A DNA stretch of 64,000 nucleotides from Cellulosimicrobium cellulans (GTDB lineage: Bacteria; Actinomycetota; Actinomycetes; Actinomycetales; Cellulomonadaceae): the NCBI RefSeq assembly GCF_006539945.1, contig NZ_BJNZ01000007.1:1-64000 (forward strand). Direction: 5' to 3'. The translations under genes and the position numbers were made by a program. Of this stretch, positions 42,064 to 51,684 are shown piece after piece. The stretch's first letter is position 1; each line of letters opens with the position of its first letter. The notes under the pieces are model-generated. The model did no database searches. It had not been told where the DNA came from and was given only the letters and a program-made list of their open reading frames with translations.

Positions 42064-44211
42064 GTGGTCGCAGGACGGGTGCGTCACGCAGGACGGACGC
42101 TGCGTGCCGGGTCGGGGGTCGCGCTCGTGTGCGCCGTCCTCCTCGGCGCGCCGACGGCCGCGTCCGCGGACACGGGCGACGGGCTGTCGGAGACCTCTCG
42201 GACGCGGTACGAGGTCGACGGGTCGGGCCCCGTCCGCGTGTCGGTCACGACGACGATCCGCAACGAGCAGCCCTCCAGCGGGATGTACGTCTACTACTGG
42301 GACGCGTACGGGATCCCCGTGCCGGCGGGCGCGACCGACGTCACCGCCACGAGCGGCGGGGCGTCGCTCCCGGTCACGTTCGAGACGACCGAGGACCCGT
42401 CGACCCGGATCGCCGGGGTGTCGTTCGCCCCGCTGAACTACGGTCGCGAGCGGACCGTCGAGTGGGCCTACACGATCCCGGGCGAGCCGATCCGCTCGGA
42501 GGGGTACACGCGCGTCGGGCCCGGCTACGCGACGTTCGCCGTGCACGCGGCGGGCGACCCGGGGCAGGTCACCGTCGAGATCGCCACCCCGACGTCGATG
42601 GACTTCGACAGCACGTGGGACGGCTTCGAGCCGATCCTCGAGGGGGAGACCCGCACCCACCGCGCGACCGAGAGCACGGACGACTACGGGACCTGGGCCT
42701 TCGTCTCGCTGCGCGACCCCGCGCAGGCCGACGAGACGAGCGTCGACGTCGGCGGCAACGAGCTCGTGCTGGAGAGCTTCCCGGGCGACACCGAGTGGAG
42801 CGGCTTCGTCGAGGAGCAGGTGGTGGCCGGCATGCCCGTGCTGGAGCGCGCGGTCGGGATGCCGTGGCCGGGCAGCCTGGAGCGGATCCGTGAGGACGTG
42901 TCGCCCGGGGTGCTCGGGTACGCGTGGTTCGACTCGGCCTCCTGGGAGATCGTCATCCCCGAGGACCTCGACGCCGGGCTCCTGTTCCACGAGCTCTCGC
43001 ACGCGTGGCTCGCCGGGGACCGGTTCGCGGACCGGTGGGTGTACGAGGGGCTGGCCGAGGTGGTCGGGCAGCGCGTCGCGGCCGAGACCGGCGGCCCGGC
43101 GGAGCAGCGGCCCGCGCCCGCGCGCGACGCGAAGGACGCCCTGCCGCTCGTCGCCTGGGAGGACCTCGACCTCGACGGCGGCGCGGACGCCGCCGAGGAG
43201 TACGCCTACGCCGCCGCGTGGACCGCGATGTCGGAGCTCGTCGGGGGCCTGGACGACGACGCCCTCGGACCGTTGGTCGCGGCGGCGTACGCGGGCGAGA
43301 GCGCCTACGACGCGCCCGGCACTCTCGACCACCCGGGCCTGACGGACGGCCGTCGTCTCCTCGACCTCGTCGAGGTGCGCGGCGGCGTGGCCGGAGCCGA
43401 GGCGAGCTACCGGACGTGGGTCGCCGACGCGGACGAGACCGCCCTGCTCGACGCGCGGGCCCCGGCCCGCGAGGCGTACGCCGTGCTCGACGCGGCGGAC
43501 GGCGCGTGGTCGCCGCCCGCCGGCCTGCGCGCCGCGATGACGGACTGGGCGTTCGAGGACGCCGAGGCGGCCCGCACCGCGATCGGTCCCGACGCCGCCG
43601 CGGCCGCCGGGCAGGTGCAGGAGGCCGCCCGCGCCGCGGGGCTGCCCGACCCGGCCGCCGTGCGCGAGCAGTACGAAGGCGCCCAGAGCGCCGAGGAGTA
43701 CGCGGCGCTCGCGACCGCGCTGCCGCGCGCGGTCGAGGTCGTCGGGTCGGTGGGCGACGCGGTCGCCGCCGCCTCGTCCGGCGGCCCGCTCGCGGACCTC
43801 GGCCAGCTGCTCCTGGACGTCGACGGCTCCGCGGCGGACGCCCGCGCCGCGCTCGACGACGGTCGGCTGGACGACGCCGCGGCCGCGGCCGGCGACACGT
43901 CGTCCCGTGCGGCCGCGGCGCCCTGGCTCGGGACCGGCAGCGTCCTCCTCGTCGTCGTGGCGCTCGCCGGTGTGGTCGTGCTGCTCGTCCGGCGCCGCGC
44001 ACGCCCTCCGGCCTCCGAGGGCGCGGCCGCCGGAGCGGACGACGGGCCGGACGGCGCGACGGGTCGTCAGGCGGAGGCGGCCACGGGCACCGAGCCGGCC
44101 GCGGACGAGGAGCCGACCACGGACACCGAGCCGGCCGCGGACGAGGAGCCGACCTCGGACACCGAGTCCGCCGCGGACGAGGAGCCGGAGCCCGTCGAGG
44201 CGTCGCCCTGA
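42064..44211 (+). CDS. Membrane-anchored M1-like zinc metallopeptidase
   Basis: A 715-residue exported protein. The signal peptide (about 1-35, ending TAASA) precedes a beta-rich N-terminal region. The zinc motif is HELSH (309-313) with Glu332 exactly 18 residues later in YEGLAE, the HEXXH-x18-E spacing of gluzincin M1 peptidases. A helical region follows, then one transmembrane helix (about 626-646) and a cytosolic acidic tail of 12-residue repeats (EPAADEEPTTDT). The full aminopeptidase GAMEN motif is not seen, so substrate and exo/endo mode are open. Start GTG at 42064 gives a proper signal sequence. Confidence 0.75.
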   Translation: MVAGRVRHAGRTLRAGSGVALVCAVLLGAPTAASADTGDGLSETSRTRYEVDGSGPVRVSVTTTIRNEQPSSGMYVYYWDAYGIPVPAGATDVTATSGGASLPVTFETTEDPSTRIAGVSFAPLNYGRERTVEWAYTIPGEPIRSEGYTRVGPGYATFAVHAAGDPGQVTVEIATPTSMDFDSTWDGFEPILEGETRTHRATESTDDYGTWAFVSLRDPAQADETSVDVGGNELVLESFPGDTEWSGFVEEQVVAGMPVLERAVGMPWPGSLERIREDVSPGVLGYAWFDSASWEIVIPEDLDAGLLFHELSHAWLAGDRFADRWVYEGLAEVVGQRVAAETGGPAEQRPAPARDAKDALPLVAWEDLDLDGGADAAEEYAYAAAWTAMSELVGGLDDDALGPLVAAAYAGESAYDAPGTLDHPGLTDGRRLLDLVEVRGGVAGAEASYRTWVADADETALLDARAPAREAYAVLDAADGAWSPPAGLRAAMTDWAFEDAEAARTAIGPDAAAAAGQVQEAARAAGLPDPAAVREQYEGAQSAEEYAALATALPRAVEVVGSVGDAVAAASSGGPLADLGQLLLDVDGSAADARAALDDGRLDDAAAAAGDTSSRAAAAPWLGTGSVLLVVVALAGVVVLLVRRRARPPASEGAAAGADDGPDGATGRQAEAATGTEPAADEEPTTDTEPAADEEPTSDTESAADEEPEPVEASP
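44089..44190 (+). repeat. 36-nt in-frame tandem repeat
   Basis: Units at 44089-44124, 44125-44160 and a shorter third from 44161 encode the repeated acidic tail TEPAADEEPTTD of the metallopeptidase. Near-identity of units 1 and 2 indicates recent slippage. Confidence 0.8.
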
Positions 44212-44333
44212 CCCGTCGGCGGCACCGGCCGTGAGCAGCGGGTTCGGCTCGGCGGGATGCCGCCGGGAGGGCCGACGGCTCGGGACGGGGGACAATGGAC
44301 GACAGCACTGTCTGCCGAGACGAGGAGTCCTAG

Positions 44334-45278
44334 GTGCCCCAGGGAACTGTCCGATGGTTCGACGCCGACCGAGGGTTCGGCTTCATCGACCTCGGGAACG
44401 AGGCGGAGGACCTGTTCGTCCACGCGTCCGAGATCGTCGGCGACGACGGGCCGAAGCAGCTCCGTGAGGGGCAGGTCGTCGAGTTCGAGGTGGGCGAGGG
44501 TGACCGCGGCCCGCAGGCGCGCCGCGTCCGCGTCACGGGCGACCGGGCCGCTGACGCACCGCTGGGCGTGCTCGGCACCGTCGCCTGGTACGAGCCGACC
44601 AAGGGGTACGGCTTCGTCACGCCCGACGGCGGCGGCGACCAGATCTTCCTGCACAGCTCCGCGATCGTCGGGGGCGGCGTGGTCTCCGAGGGGCAGCGGG
44701 TCGCGTTCCTCGTCGTCGAGGGCGAGAAGGGGCCGCAGGCGGACCACCTCCTCCCGCTCGGGGCGCAGGCCGCGCAGCCCGCGGCCGACGGCGCCGACGG
44801 GACCGTGTCCTGGTACGACGACGTCAAGGGCTTCGGCTTCGTCGTCCCCGACGGCGGCGGCGACGACGTCTTCGTCCACGTCAGCGCGCTCGGCCGTGGG
44901 CTGACCGAGCTCTCCGAGGGGGCCCGCGTGACCTACGACGTCGTCGCGGGCGACAAGGGGCCGAACGCCCGCAACGTGCAGCTCGTGCGCGGCTCGGGGG
45001 GTGCACGGGCCGGAGCGGACCGCGGTCGTCCGGGCCGCCCGGCGAGCGCCGGTCGTCCCGCGTCGGGCAGGCCCGCCCGCGCAGGGGAGGGGACCGTCGC
45101 GCGCTACGACGAGGACCGTGGCTTCGGCTTCATCACCCCCGACGCCGGGGGCGAGGACCTGTTCGTGCACGTCTCCGTCCTGCGGGACGAGTCGTTCCTG
45201 GAGGAGGGCGACCGGGTCCGGTTCAGGATCCGCCAGAGCGACCGCGGGCCGCAGGCCGACGACGTCGAGCTGCTGTAG
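44334..45278 (+). CDS. Protein with four cold-shock domains
   Basis: A 314-residue protein made of four cold-shock (OB-fold) domains at about 4-66, 82-140, 158-217 and 252-314. Each has an intact RNP1 (RGFGFI, KGYGFV, KGFGFV, RGFGFI) and RNP2 (DLFVH, QIFLH, DVFVH, DLFVH) nucleic-acid-binding motif. A basic Gly/Arg/Pro/Ala linker (about 220-250) separates the last domain. Typical bacterial Csp proteins have one domain of about 67 residues. It probably binds long single-stranded RNA or DNA with high avidity. GTG start after GAGGAG. Role in stress or translation is inferred. Confidence 0.88.
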   Translation: MPQGTVRWFDADRGFGFIDLGNEAEDLFVHASEIVGDDGPKQLREGQVVEFEVGEGDRGPQARRVRVTGDRAADAPLGVLGTVAWYEPTKGYGFVTPDGGGDQIFLHSSAIVGGGVVSEGQRVAFLVVEGEKGPQADHLLPLGAQAAQPAADGADGTVSWYDDVKGFGFVVPDGGGDDVFVHVSALGRGLTELSEGARVTYDVVAGDKGPNARNVQLVRGSGGARAGADRGRPGRPASAGRPASGRPARAGEGTVARYDEDRGFGFITPDAGGEDLFVHVSVLRDESFLEEGDRVRFRIRQSDRGPQADDVELL

Positions 45279-45345
45279 GAACGGGGCCCTCCGGGGCGGT
45301 GTATTGCCCTGGAAGGTGGCGGGCGCCGTCCCTAGGGTCGATGAG

Positions 45346-46743
45346 ATGAACGCCCAGGAGATCCGCTCGGCCTACCTCGAGTTCTTCGCCGCACGAGGGC
45401 ACGCCGTGATCGAGCGAGCGCCCCTGGTGCTGCGCGAGGATCCGACGACGCTGTTCACGGGTGCCGGGATGCAGCCGCTGATGCCCTACCTGCTGGGCGT
45501 CCGGGGGCACGACGCCGGGCCCCTCCTGGTCGACTCGCAGCCGTGCGTGCGAGCCCAGGACATCGACGAGGTCGGGGACCGGCGGCACACGACCTTCTTC
45601 GAGATGCTGGGCAACTGGAGCCTGGGGTCCGCCGACGTGGAGCAGCAGGTCCGGTGGTTCGTCGAGTTCCTCGCGCACGTCGGCGTCGACCTCGAGCGAC
45701 TGTACGTCACGTGCTTCCGTGGGTCGCCCGAGCACGGGATCCCTCGTGACGACGAGGCGGCACGAGCCTGGGTCGCGGTGCTCGCGGAGCACGGGATCGC
45801 GGCACCGCTCGTGGACGTGGGGTCCCGTGCCGACGGCGACCGTGACGGGATGCGCGGCGGTCGCGTGTTCCTCTACGACGCCGAGGAGAACTGGTGGAGC
45901 CGGGGAGGCGGCCTGGACGGCACGCCCGTCGGCGACCCCTGCGGGCCGGACTCGGAGGTCTTCTACGACCTCGGCCCCGAGCACCATGACCCGTCGACCG
46001 GTGAGCCCCATCCCGCGAGCGAGGGCGGACGGTTCGTCGAGATCGGCAACCAGGTGTTCATGCGCTACCGCCGCACGAGCGAGGGGTTCGTCCCCCTCGA
46101 CGAGCCGAGCATCGACTTCGGGGGCGGGCTCGAGCGCATCGCCGCGGCCGCCCTGGCGACCCCCGACGTGTTCGACGTGAGCCTCCTGCGCCCCCTGGTA
46201 GACCGGCTCGAGACGCTCAGCGGTCGTCCGTACGAGGACGACCCGCGCCCGTTCCGCGTGGTCGCCGACCACGTCCGGGCCGCGACGTTCCTCGCCGCCG
46301 ACGGGGTGCGCCCGGGCAACAAGGCGCACGGGTACGTCCTGAGGCGGCTCGTCCGCCGGGCCGTGGTGCACGCCCTCCGGCTCGGGCTGGAGGAGCGGTT
46401 CGTCGACGACCTCGTCGCCGTCGTGGCCGAGGCGTACGGCGACACGTACCCGGGCCTGGTCGAGCAGCGCGAGGAGCTGAGCACGGTCCTCCGTGAGGAG
46501 GAGTCGCGTTTTCGTCGCACGGTGCACCGCGGTCTCCGGGAGCTCGAGAAGCTCCGGGGCGCGACCGTCACGGGGGACGACCTGTTCGTGCTCGCGGACA
46601 CCTGGGGCTTCCCCGTCGAGCTGTCGGTCGACGAGGTCCGCCGCCGCGAGATGGCTCTGGCCGCGGACTGGCGGGAGGGGTACACGCTCCACCGCGAGCG
46701 CCAGCGGGCCCGGTCACGGGCAGCCGCCTCCGGCCGGGAATAG
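45346..46743 (+). CDS. Alanyl-tRNA synthetase-like protein lacking editing and C-Ala domains
   Basis: A 465-residue homologue of the N-terminal half of alanyl-tRNA synthetase. Class II motifs are present: FTGAGMQPLMPYLLG, the motif 2 region RRHTTFFEMLGNWS, and motif 3 GGGLERIAAAA. A tRNA-binding helical region reaches residue 450. The editing domain (HxxxH) and C-Ala domain of the normal ~880-residue enzyme are absent, and the gene stops cleanly just before the heat-shock operon. The fragment corresponds to the active aminoacylation core known from E. coli AlaRS. It is presumably a paralogue beside a normal alaS elsewhere; it could aminoacylate tRNA or another carrier for a special pathway. 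Confidence 0.85.
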   Translation: MNAQEIRSAYLEFFAARGHAVIERAPLVLREDPTTLFTGAGMQPLMPYLLGVRGHDAGPLLVDSQPCVRAQDIDEVGDRRHTTFFEMLGNWSLGSADVEQQVRWFVEFLAHVGVDLERLYVTCFRGSPEHGIPRDDEAARAWVAVLAEHGIAAPLVDVGSRADGDRDGMRGGRVFLYDAEENWWSRGGGLDGTPVGDPCGPDSEVFYDLGPEHHDPSTGEPHPASEGGRFVEIGNQVFMRYRRTSEGFVPLDEPSIDFGGGLERIAAAALATPDVFDVSLLRPLVDRLETLSGRPYEDDPRPFRVVADHVRAATFLAADGVRPGNKAHGYVLRRLVRRAVVHALRLGLEERFVDDLVAVVAEAYGDTYPGLVEQREELSTVLREEESRFRRTVHRGLRELEKLRGATVTGDDLFVLADTWGFPVELSVDEVRRREMALAADWREGYTLHRERQRARSRAAASGRE

Positions 46744-46759
46744 CTCGCCCAGGGTGAAG

Positions 46760-46780
46760 GTTGAGCCATATGGACTCAAG
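46760..46780. promoter_or_regulatory. HAIR operator 1 (HspR site)
   Basis: GTTGAGC-N7-ACTCAAG matches the HspR inverted repeat CTTGAGT-N7-ACTCAAG at 12 of 14 positions. It lies 123 bp upstream of dnaK. Confidence 0.85.
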
Positions 46781-46822
46781 TTCTGGCGAGCGGGCTTGCG
46801 CGCGAGCGCACCGCGTGCCTAC

Positions 46823-46843
46823 CTTGAGTGAAGCAGACTCAAC
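46823..46843. promoter_or_regulatory. HAIR operator 2 overlapping the dnaK promoter
   Basis: CTTGAGT-N7-ACTCAAC matches the HAIR consensus at 13 of 14 positions. A possible -35 TTGCGC at 46796 and -10 TACCTT at 46820-46825 place it over the -10 region, so HspR would block RNA polymerase. Confidence 0.85.
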
Positions 46844-46902
46844 CCGGTGTGCCGGGCGCGCGTGCGCCGTCGGGCACCCCATCCACAACGGAGGCAGCAC
46901 AC

Positions 46903-48782
<1,880 letters not shown>

Positions 48783-48786
<4 letters not shown>

Positions 48787-49445
48787 CGTCCCCCGAGGAC
48801 CGGGGCCCCGAGGAGCAGGCCGGGCGCGAGCCCGGCCAGGGCCCCGAGGACAAGCCGTTCCACTTCACCGACAAGCGCAAGGTCGACCCGGAGACCGGCC
48901 GCCCGCGCGAGGGCGCGGACGCCGGCTCGGCCGGTGGCCCGGCGGGTGAGAGCACGGAGTCGGACCCGCTCGCCGGCCTCGACTTCGAGCCGTCCGACGA
49001 GGCCGAGGTCGACGCGGCGGTCCTGGCCGCGAAGGCCGAGGCCGCCGAGCACCTCGACGCGCTCCAGCGTGAGCGGGCGAGCTTCACGAACTACCGCAAC
49101 CGGTCGCTGCGCGACCAGGAGGCCGCGCGCACGAAGGGGATCGAGGACGTGCTCACCGCGCTCCTCCCGGTGCTCGACGACATCGACCGCGCGCGGCAGC
49201 ACGGCGAGCTGACGGGGCCGTTCGCGGCCATCTCCGACAAGCTCGACGGATCGCTCGAGAAGTTCGGGATCGAGCGCTACGGCGCGGTCGGGGACGAGTT
49301 CGACCCCACCGTCCACGAGGCGCTCATGCACCAGCCCGACCCCGAGGCCGCCGCCACCACGGTGAACCTCGTCATCGAGCCGGGCTACCGGATCGGGGAC
49401 AGGGTCGTGCGCGCCGCGCGCGTCTCGGTCGTCGGCCCCCAGTAG
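48783..49445 (+). CDS. grpE: Nucleotide exchange factor GrpE
   Basis: A 220-residue GrpE. An unstructured Glu/Asp/Gly/Pro N-terminus (1-75) leads to a long coiled coil (about 85-140; [21 protein letters not shown]) and the C-terminal beta domain ([40 protein letters not shown]). It releases ADP from DnaK. The GTG start overlaps the dnaK stop by 4 bases. Confidence 0.96.
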
Positions 49446-49458
49446 CCACCTCGCCCTC

Positions 49459-49514
49459 GTGCCCGACGGCGCGGGCCCACCTCCCGCGCGGAGGTGCGCT
49501 CCGCCGTCGGGCAC
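49459..49514 (+). terminator. Nested hairpin between grpE and dnaJ
   Basis: An outer perfect 13-bp stem (49459-49471 with 49502-49514) encloses an inner CACCTCC/GGAGGTG stem. It occupies the 152-bp gap and may reduce dnaJ-hspR expression relative to dnaK-grpE. Confidence 0.6.
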
Positions 49515-49597
49515 GCGAGGATCACCAGCAGCAGCAGATCGACAGCAGCCATGACGCGAAGGACCAGGACCACGACCACCGACAGGAGGGAGGCGCC

Positions 49598-50587
49598 GTG
49601 ACCGGACAGGACTGGATGGAGAAGGACTTCTACGCCGCGCTCGGCGTCCCCAAGGACGCCGACGACGCCACGATCAAGAAGGCCTACCGCAAGCTCGCGC
49701 GCAAGTACCACCCCGACCAGAACCAGGGTGACGCGGGCGCCGAGGCCAAGTTCAAGGAGATCGGCGAGGCGTACGCCGTGCTGTCGGACGCCAAGGAGCG
49801 CGAGCAGTACGACGCGATCCGGGCGATGGCCGGCGGCGGCGCCCGCTTCTCCGCGGGTCCCGGCGGCGCCGGGGGCGCGGGCTTCGAGGACGTGTTCGGC
49901 GGCATGTTCGGCGGCGGCGGCCCGGGCGGCACCCGGGTCCGGTACTCGACCGGTGGCCAGGGCGGCGGTTTCGAGGACATCCTCGGCTCGATGTTCGGCG
50001 GGGCGGGCGCGCAGCAGTTCGGCGGCGGCCCCCGCCCGCGGGCCGGTGCGGACGTCGCCGCGGCCACGACCCTCCCGTTCCGTCAGGCGGTCGAGGGCTC
50101 GACCGTGACGTTCACGGTCGACGGCCGCAACGTCACCACCCGCATCCCCCCGGGCGTGCGCGACGGCCAGAAGATCCGGCTCCGCGGCAAGGGCCGCCCG
50201 GGCATGGCCGGCGGTCCCGACGGCGACCTCGTCGTCACCGTGCACGTCACCCCGCACCCCGTGTTCTCCCTCGACGGCACGAACCTCCGCGCGACCGTCC
50301 CCGTGACGTTCGCCGAGGCCGCGCTCGGGGCGACCATCAGCGTGCCGACGCTCGACGGCTCGACCGTCAAGGTCAAGGTGCCGGCCGGGACCCCCTCGGG
50401 GCGCACGCTGCGGGTCAAGGGCCGGGGCGTGAAGACCGCGAAGGCGACCGGCGACCTGCTCGTCACGGTCCAGGTCGCGGTGCCGCAGAAGCTCTCGAAG
50501 GCCGCGCGCGAGGCGGTCGAGACGTTCGCCGCCGAGACGGACGGCCAGGACGTGCGCGCCGACCTCGTGCGCGACGCGGCCGTCTGA
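49598..50587 (+). CDS. dnaJ: DnaJ-type co-chaperone (no zinc finger)
   Basis: A 329-residue Hsp40. J domain at 8-75 with the HPD motif (RKYHPDQNQGD), a Gly/Phe-rich segment (about 80-145; GGAGGAGFEDVFGGMFGGGG) and two C-terminal substrate-binding domains. The four CxxCxGxG zinc repeats are missing, so this is a type II/CbpA-like DnaJ, as commonly encoded beside hspR in Actinobacteria. The GTG start has the strong AGGAGGGAGG site. It stimulates DnaK ATPase. Confidence 0.95.
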   Translation: MTGQDWMEKDFYAALGVPKDADDATIKKAYRKLARKYHPDQNQGDAGAEAKFKEIGEAYAVLSDAKEREQYDAIRAMAGGGARFSAGPGGAGGAGFEDVFGGMFGGGGPGGTRVRYSTGGQGGGFEDILGSMFGGAGAQQFGGGPRPRAGADVAAATTLPFRQAVEGSTVTFTVDGRNVTTRIPPGVRDGQKIRLRGKGRPGMAGGPDGDLVVTVHVTPHPVFSLDGTNLRATVPVTFAEAALGATISVPTLDGSTVKVKVPAGTPSGRTLRVKGRGVKTAKATGDLLVTVQVAVPQKLSKAAREAVETFAAETDGQDVRADLVRDAAV

Positions 50588-50613
50588 GCAGCGGCGTGAG
50601 GAGGTCCTCGACG

Positions 50614-51108
50614 ATGACCGCGGAGGGTGCCGGCCCGGGCCGGGGGAGCGACGTCGACCAGGACGCGCCCGTCCTCGTCATCTCCCAGGCGGCGGCGCTC
50701 GCGGGCATGCACCCGCAGACGCTGCGTCAGTACGACCGCCTCGGTCTCGTGGTGCCGCGCCGCACCGCGGGCCGGGGGCGGCGCTACTCGCTGCGCGACG
50801 TCGCGAAGCTGCTCGAGGTGCAGCGGCTCAGCCACGACGAGGGCATCAACCTCGCGGGCATCCAGCGCATCCTCGCGCTCGAGTCGCAGGTGGAGCGGCT
50901 GGAGCGCCGCATCGAGGCGCTCTCCGCGCGCGTCGAGCCGGGCGGCCGGGTGTTCGCGGCCGCGGCGAGCGGGGACGTCGTCGTCGTGCCGCGCGGGCGC
51001 AGCGTGCGCCGCGGGGTCGAGGAGGCGCTGCGCGAGACGCTCGTCGAGCACGGCGAGGCGCGCGCGCTCGTCATCTGGCGACCCCGGGCCGACGACGCCG
51101 GGTCCTGA
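50614..51108 (+). CDS. hspR: Heat-shock repressor HspR (MerR family)
   Basis: A 164-residue MerR-type repressor: the helix-turn-helix at about 25-90 (LVISQAAALAGMHPQTLRQYDRLGLVVPRR) and a leucine-rich coiled coil (ILALESQVERLERRIEAL). It binds the HAIR sites in front of dnaK. The C-terminal part is longer than in minimal HspR (Val/Arg-rich, VPRGRSVRRG). The ATG follows GAGGAGG; a GTG six codons upstream is possible. It is the last gene of the operon. Confidence 0.95.
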   Translation: MTAEGAGPGRGSDVDQDAPVLVISQAAALAGMHPQTLRQYDRLGLVVPRRTAGRGRRYSLRDVAKLLEVQRLSHDEGINLAGIQRILALESQVERLERRIEALSARVEPGGRVFAAAASGDVVVVPRGRSVRRGVEEALRETLVEHGEARALVIWRPRADDAGS

Positions 51109-51128
51109 CCCGGGCAGCTCCGCCCGGG
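51109..51128 (+). terminator. Terminator hairpin after hspR
   Basis: CCCGGGC (51109-51115) and GCCCGGG (51122-51128) pair with a 6-base loop directly after the stop codon; there is no U-run. Confidence 0.5.
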
Positions 51129-51200
51129 CCGGGCATCGTTCCTGGTCACGCATTTCCGCAAGAATGTCGTGCGCTAATACCGTGCCATTCCTGCATTTCT

Positions 51201-51220
51201 TAGCAAGGCCTTCCTTGCTA
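51201..51220. promoter_or_regulatory. Palindrome in the AT-rich promoter of the DUF1540 gene
   Basis: TAGCAAGG (51201-51208) and CCTTGCTA (51213-51220) are perfect mirror arms around CCTT. The surrounding 51145-51250 stretch is much more AT-rich than the window, and AATACCGTG occurs twice (51175 and 51240). A regulated promoter is likely; the factor is unknown. Confidence 0.5.
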
Positions 51221-51296
51221 TACATCGCGGAATTCCGGGAATACCGTGGACACGGAAGCCCGGCCCCCAAGGGTCCTCGGAGAACAGGAGATCGCG

Positions 51297-51605
51297 ATGA
51301 GCAGCCTCACGGAGATGCCCCAGGTCGTCGAGTGTTCCATCGACGGCTGCGGGTACAACCACGACCACGGGTGCCACGCCGGCGCCGTGACGATCGCCGG
51401 TCACACGGGAGACGCCGAGTGCGCGACCTTCATCCCGCTCGGGACCAAGGGCGGCCTCGAGAAGGTGCTCGCGCACGTCGGGGCCTGCCAGCGCACCGAG
51501 TGCATCCACAACTCCTCGCTCGAGTGCTCGGCCCCGTCGATCCGCGTGGGCGCCGGTGCGTCCGGCGAGGACAAGGCCGACTGCCTCACCTTCACCCCGC
51601 GCTGA
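51297..51605 (+). CDS. DUF1540 domain protein (two Cys-rich modules)
   Basis: A 102-residue protein with two DUF1540-like metal-binding modules. The first is VECSIDGCGYNHDHGCHAG...CATFIP; the second is ACQRTECIHNSSLECSAP...CLTFTP. Each module has four cysteines, with extra histidines in the first, fitting binding of one metal ion each. The function of the family is unknown. ATG follows AGGAG; the upstream GTG at 51246 would add 17 residues without similarity. It is monocistronic, between the heat-shock operon and a strong bidirectional hairpin. Confidence 0.85.
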   Translation: MSSLTEMPQVVECSIDGCGYNHDHGCHAGAVTIAGHTGDAECATFIPLGTKGGLEKVLAHVGACQRTECIHNSSLECSAPSIRVGAGASGEDKADCLTFTPR

Positions 51606-51618
51606 CACCGACCGCAGG

Positions 51619-51683
51619 CGCCCACGACACGACACGCCCCGGACCACGCGCTCGCCCGCGTGGCCGGGGCGTCGTCGTGGGCG
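51619..51683. terminator. Bidirectional terminator hairpin
   Basis: CGCCCACGAC (51619-51628) pairs with GTCGTGGGCG (51674-51683). The interior holds CGCCCCGG/CCGGGGCG and CCACGCG/CGCGTGG stems. It separates the convergent DUF1540 and GGDEF-like genes. Confidence 0.75.
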
Positions 51684-51684
51684 G

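Noticed and set aside
45346-46743. Pseudogene or frameshifted alaS
   Set aside because: The following sequence shows no editing or C-Ala coding in any frame, the frame is clean, and the dnaK promoter starts at once, so it is a genuine short protein.
51200-51221. Iron box (DtxR/IdeR site) before the DUF1540 gene
   Set aside because: The dyad TAGCAAGG/CCTTGCTA does not fit the TTAGGTTAG-type consensus well enough; reported only as an unassigned palindrome.
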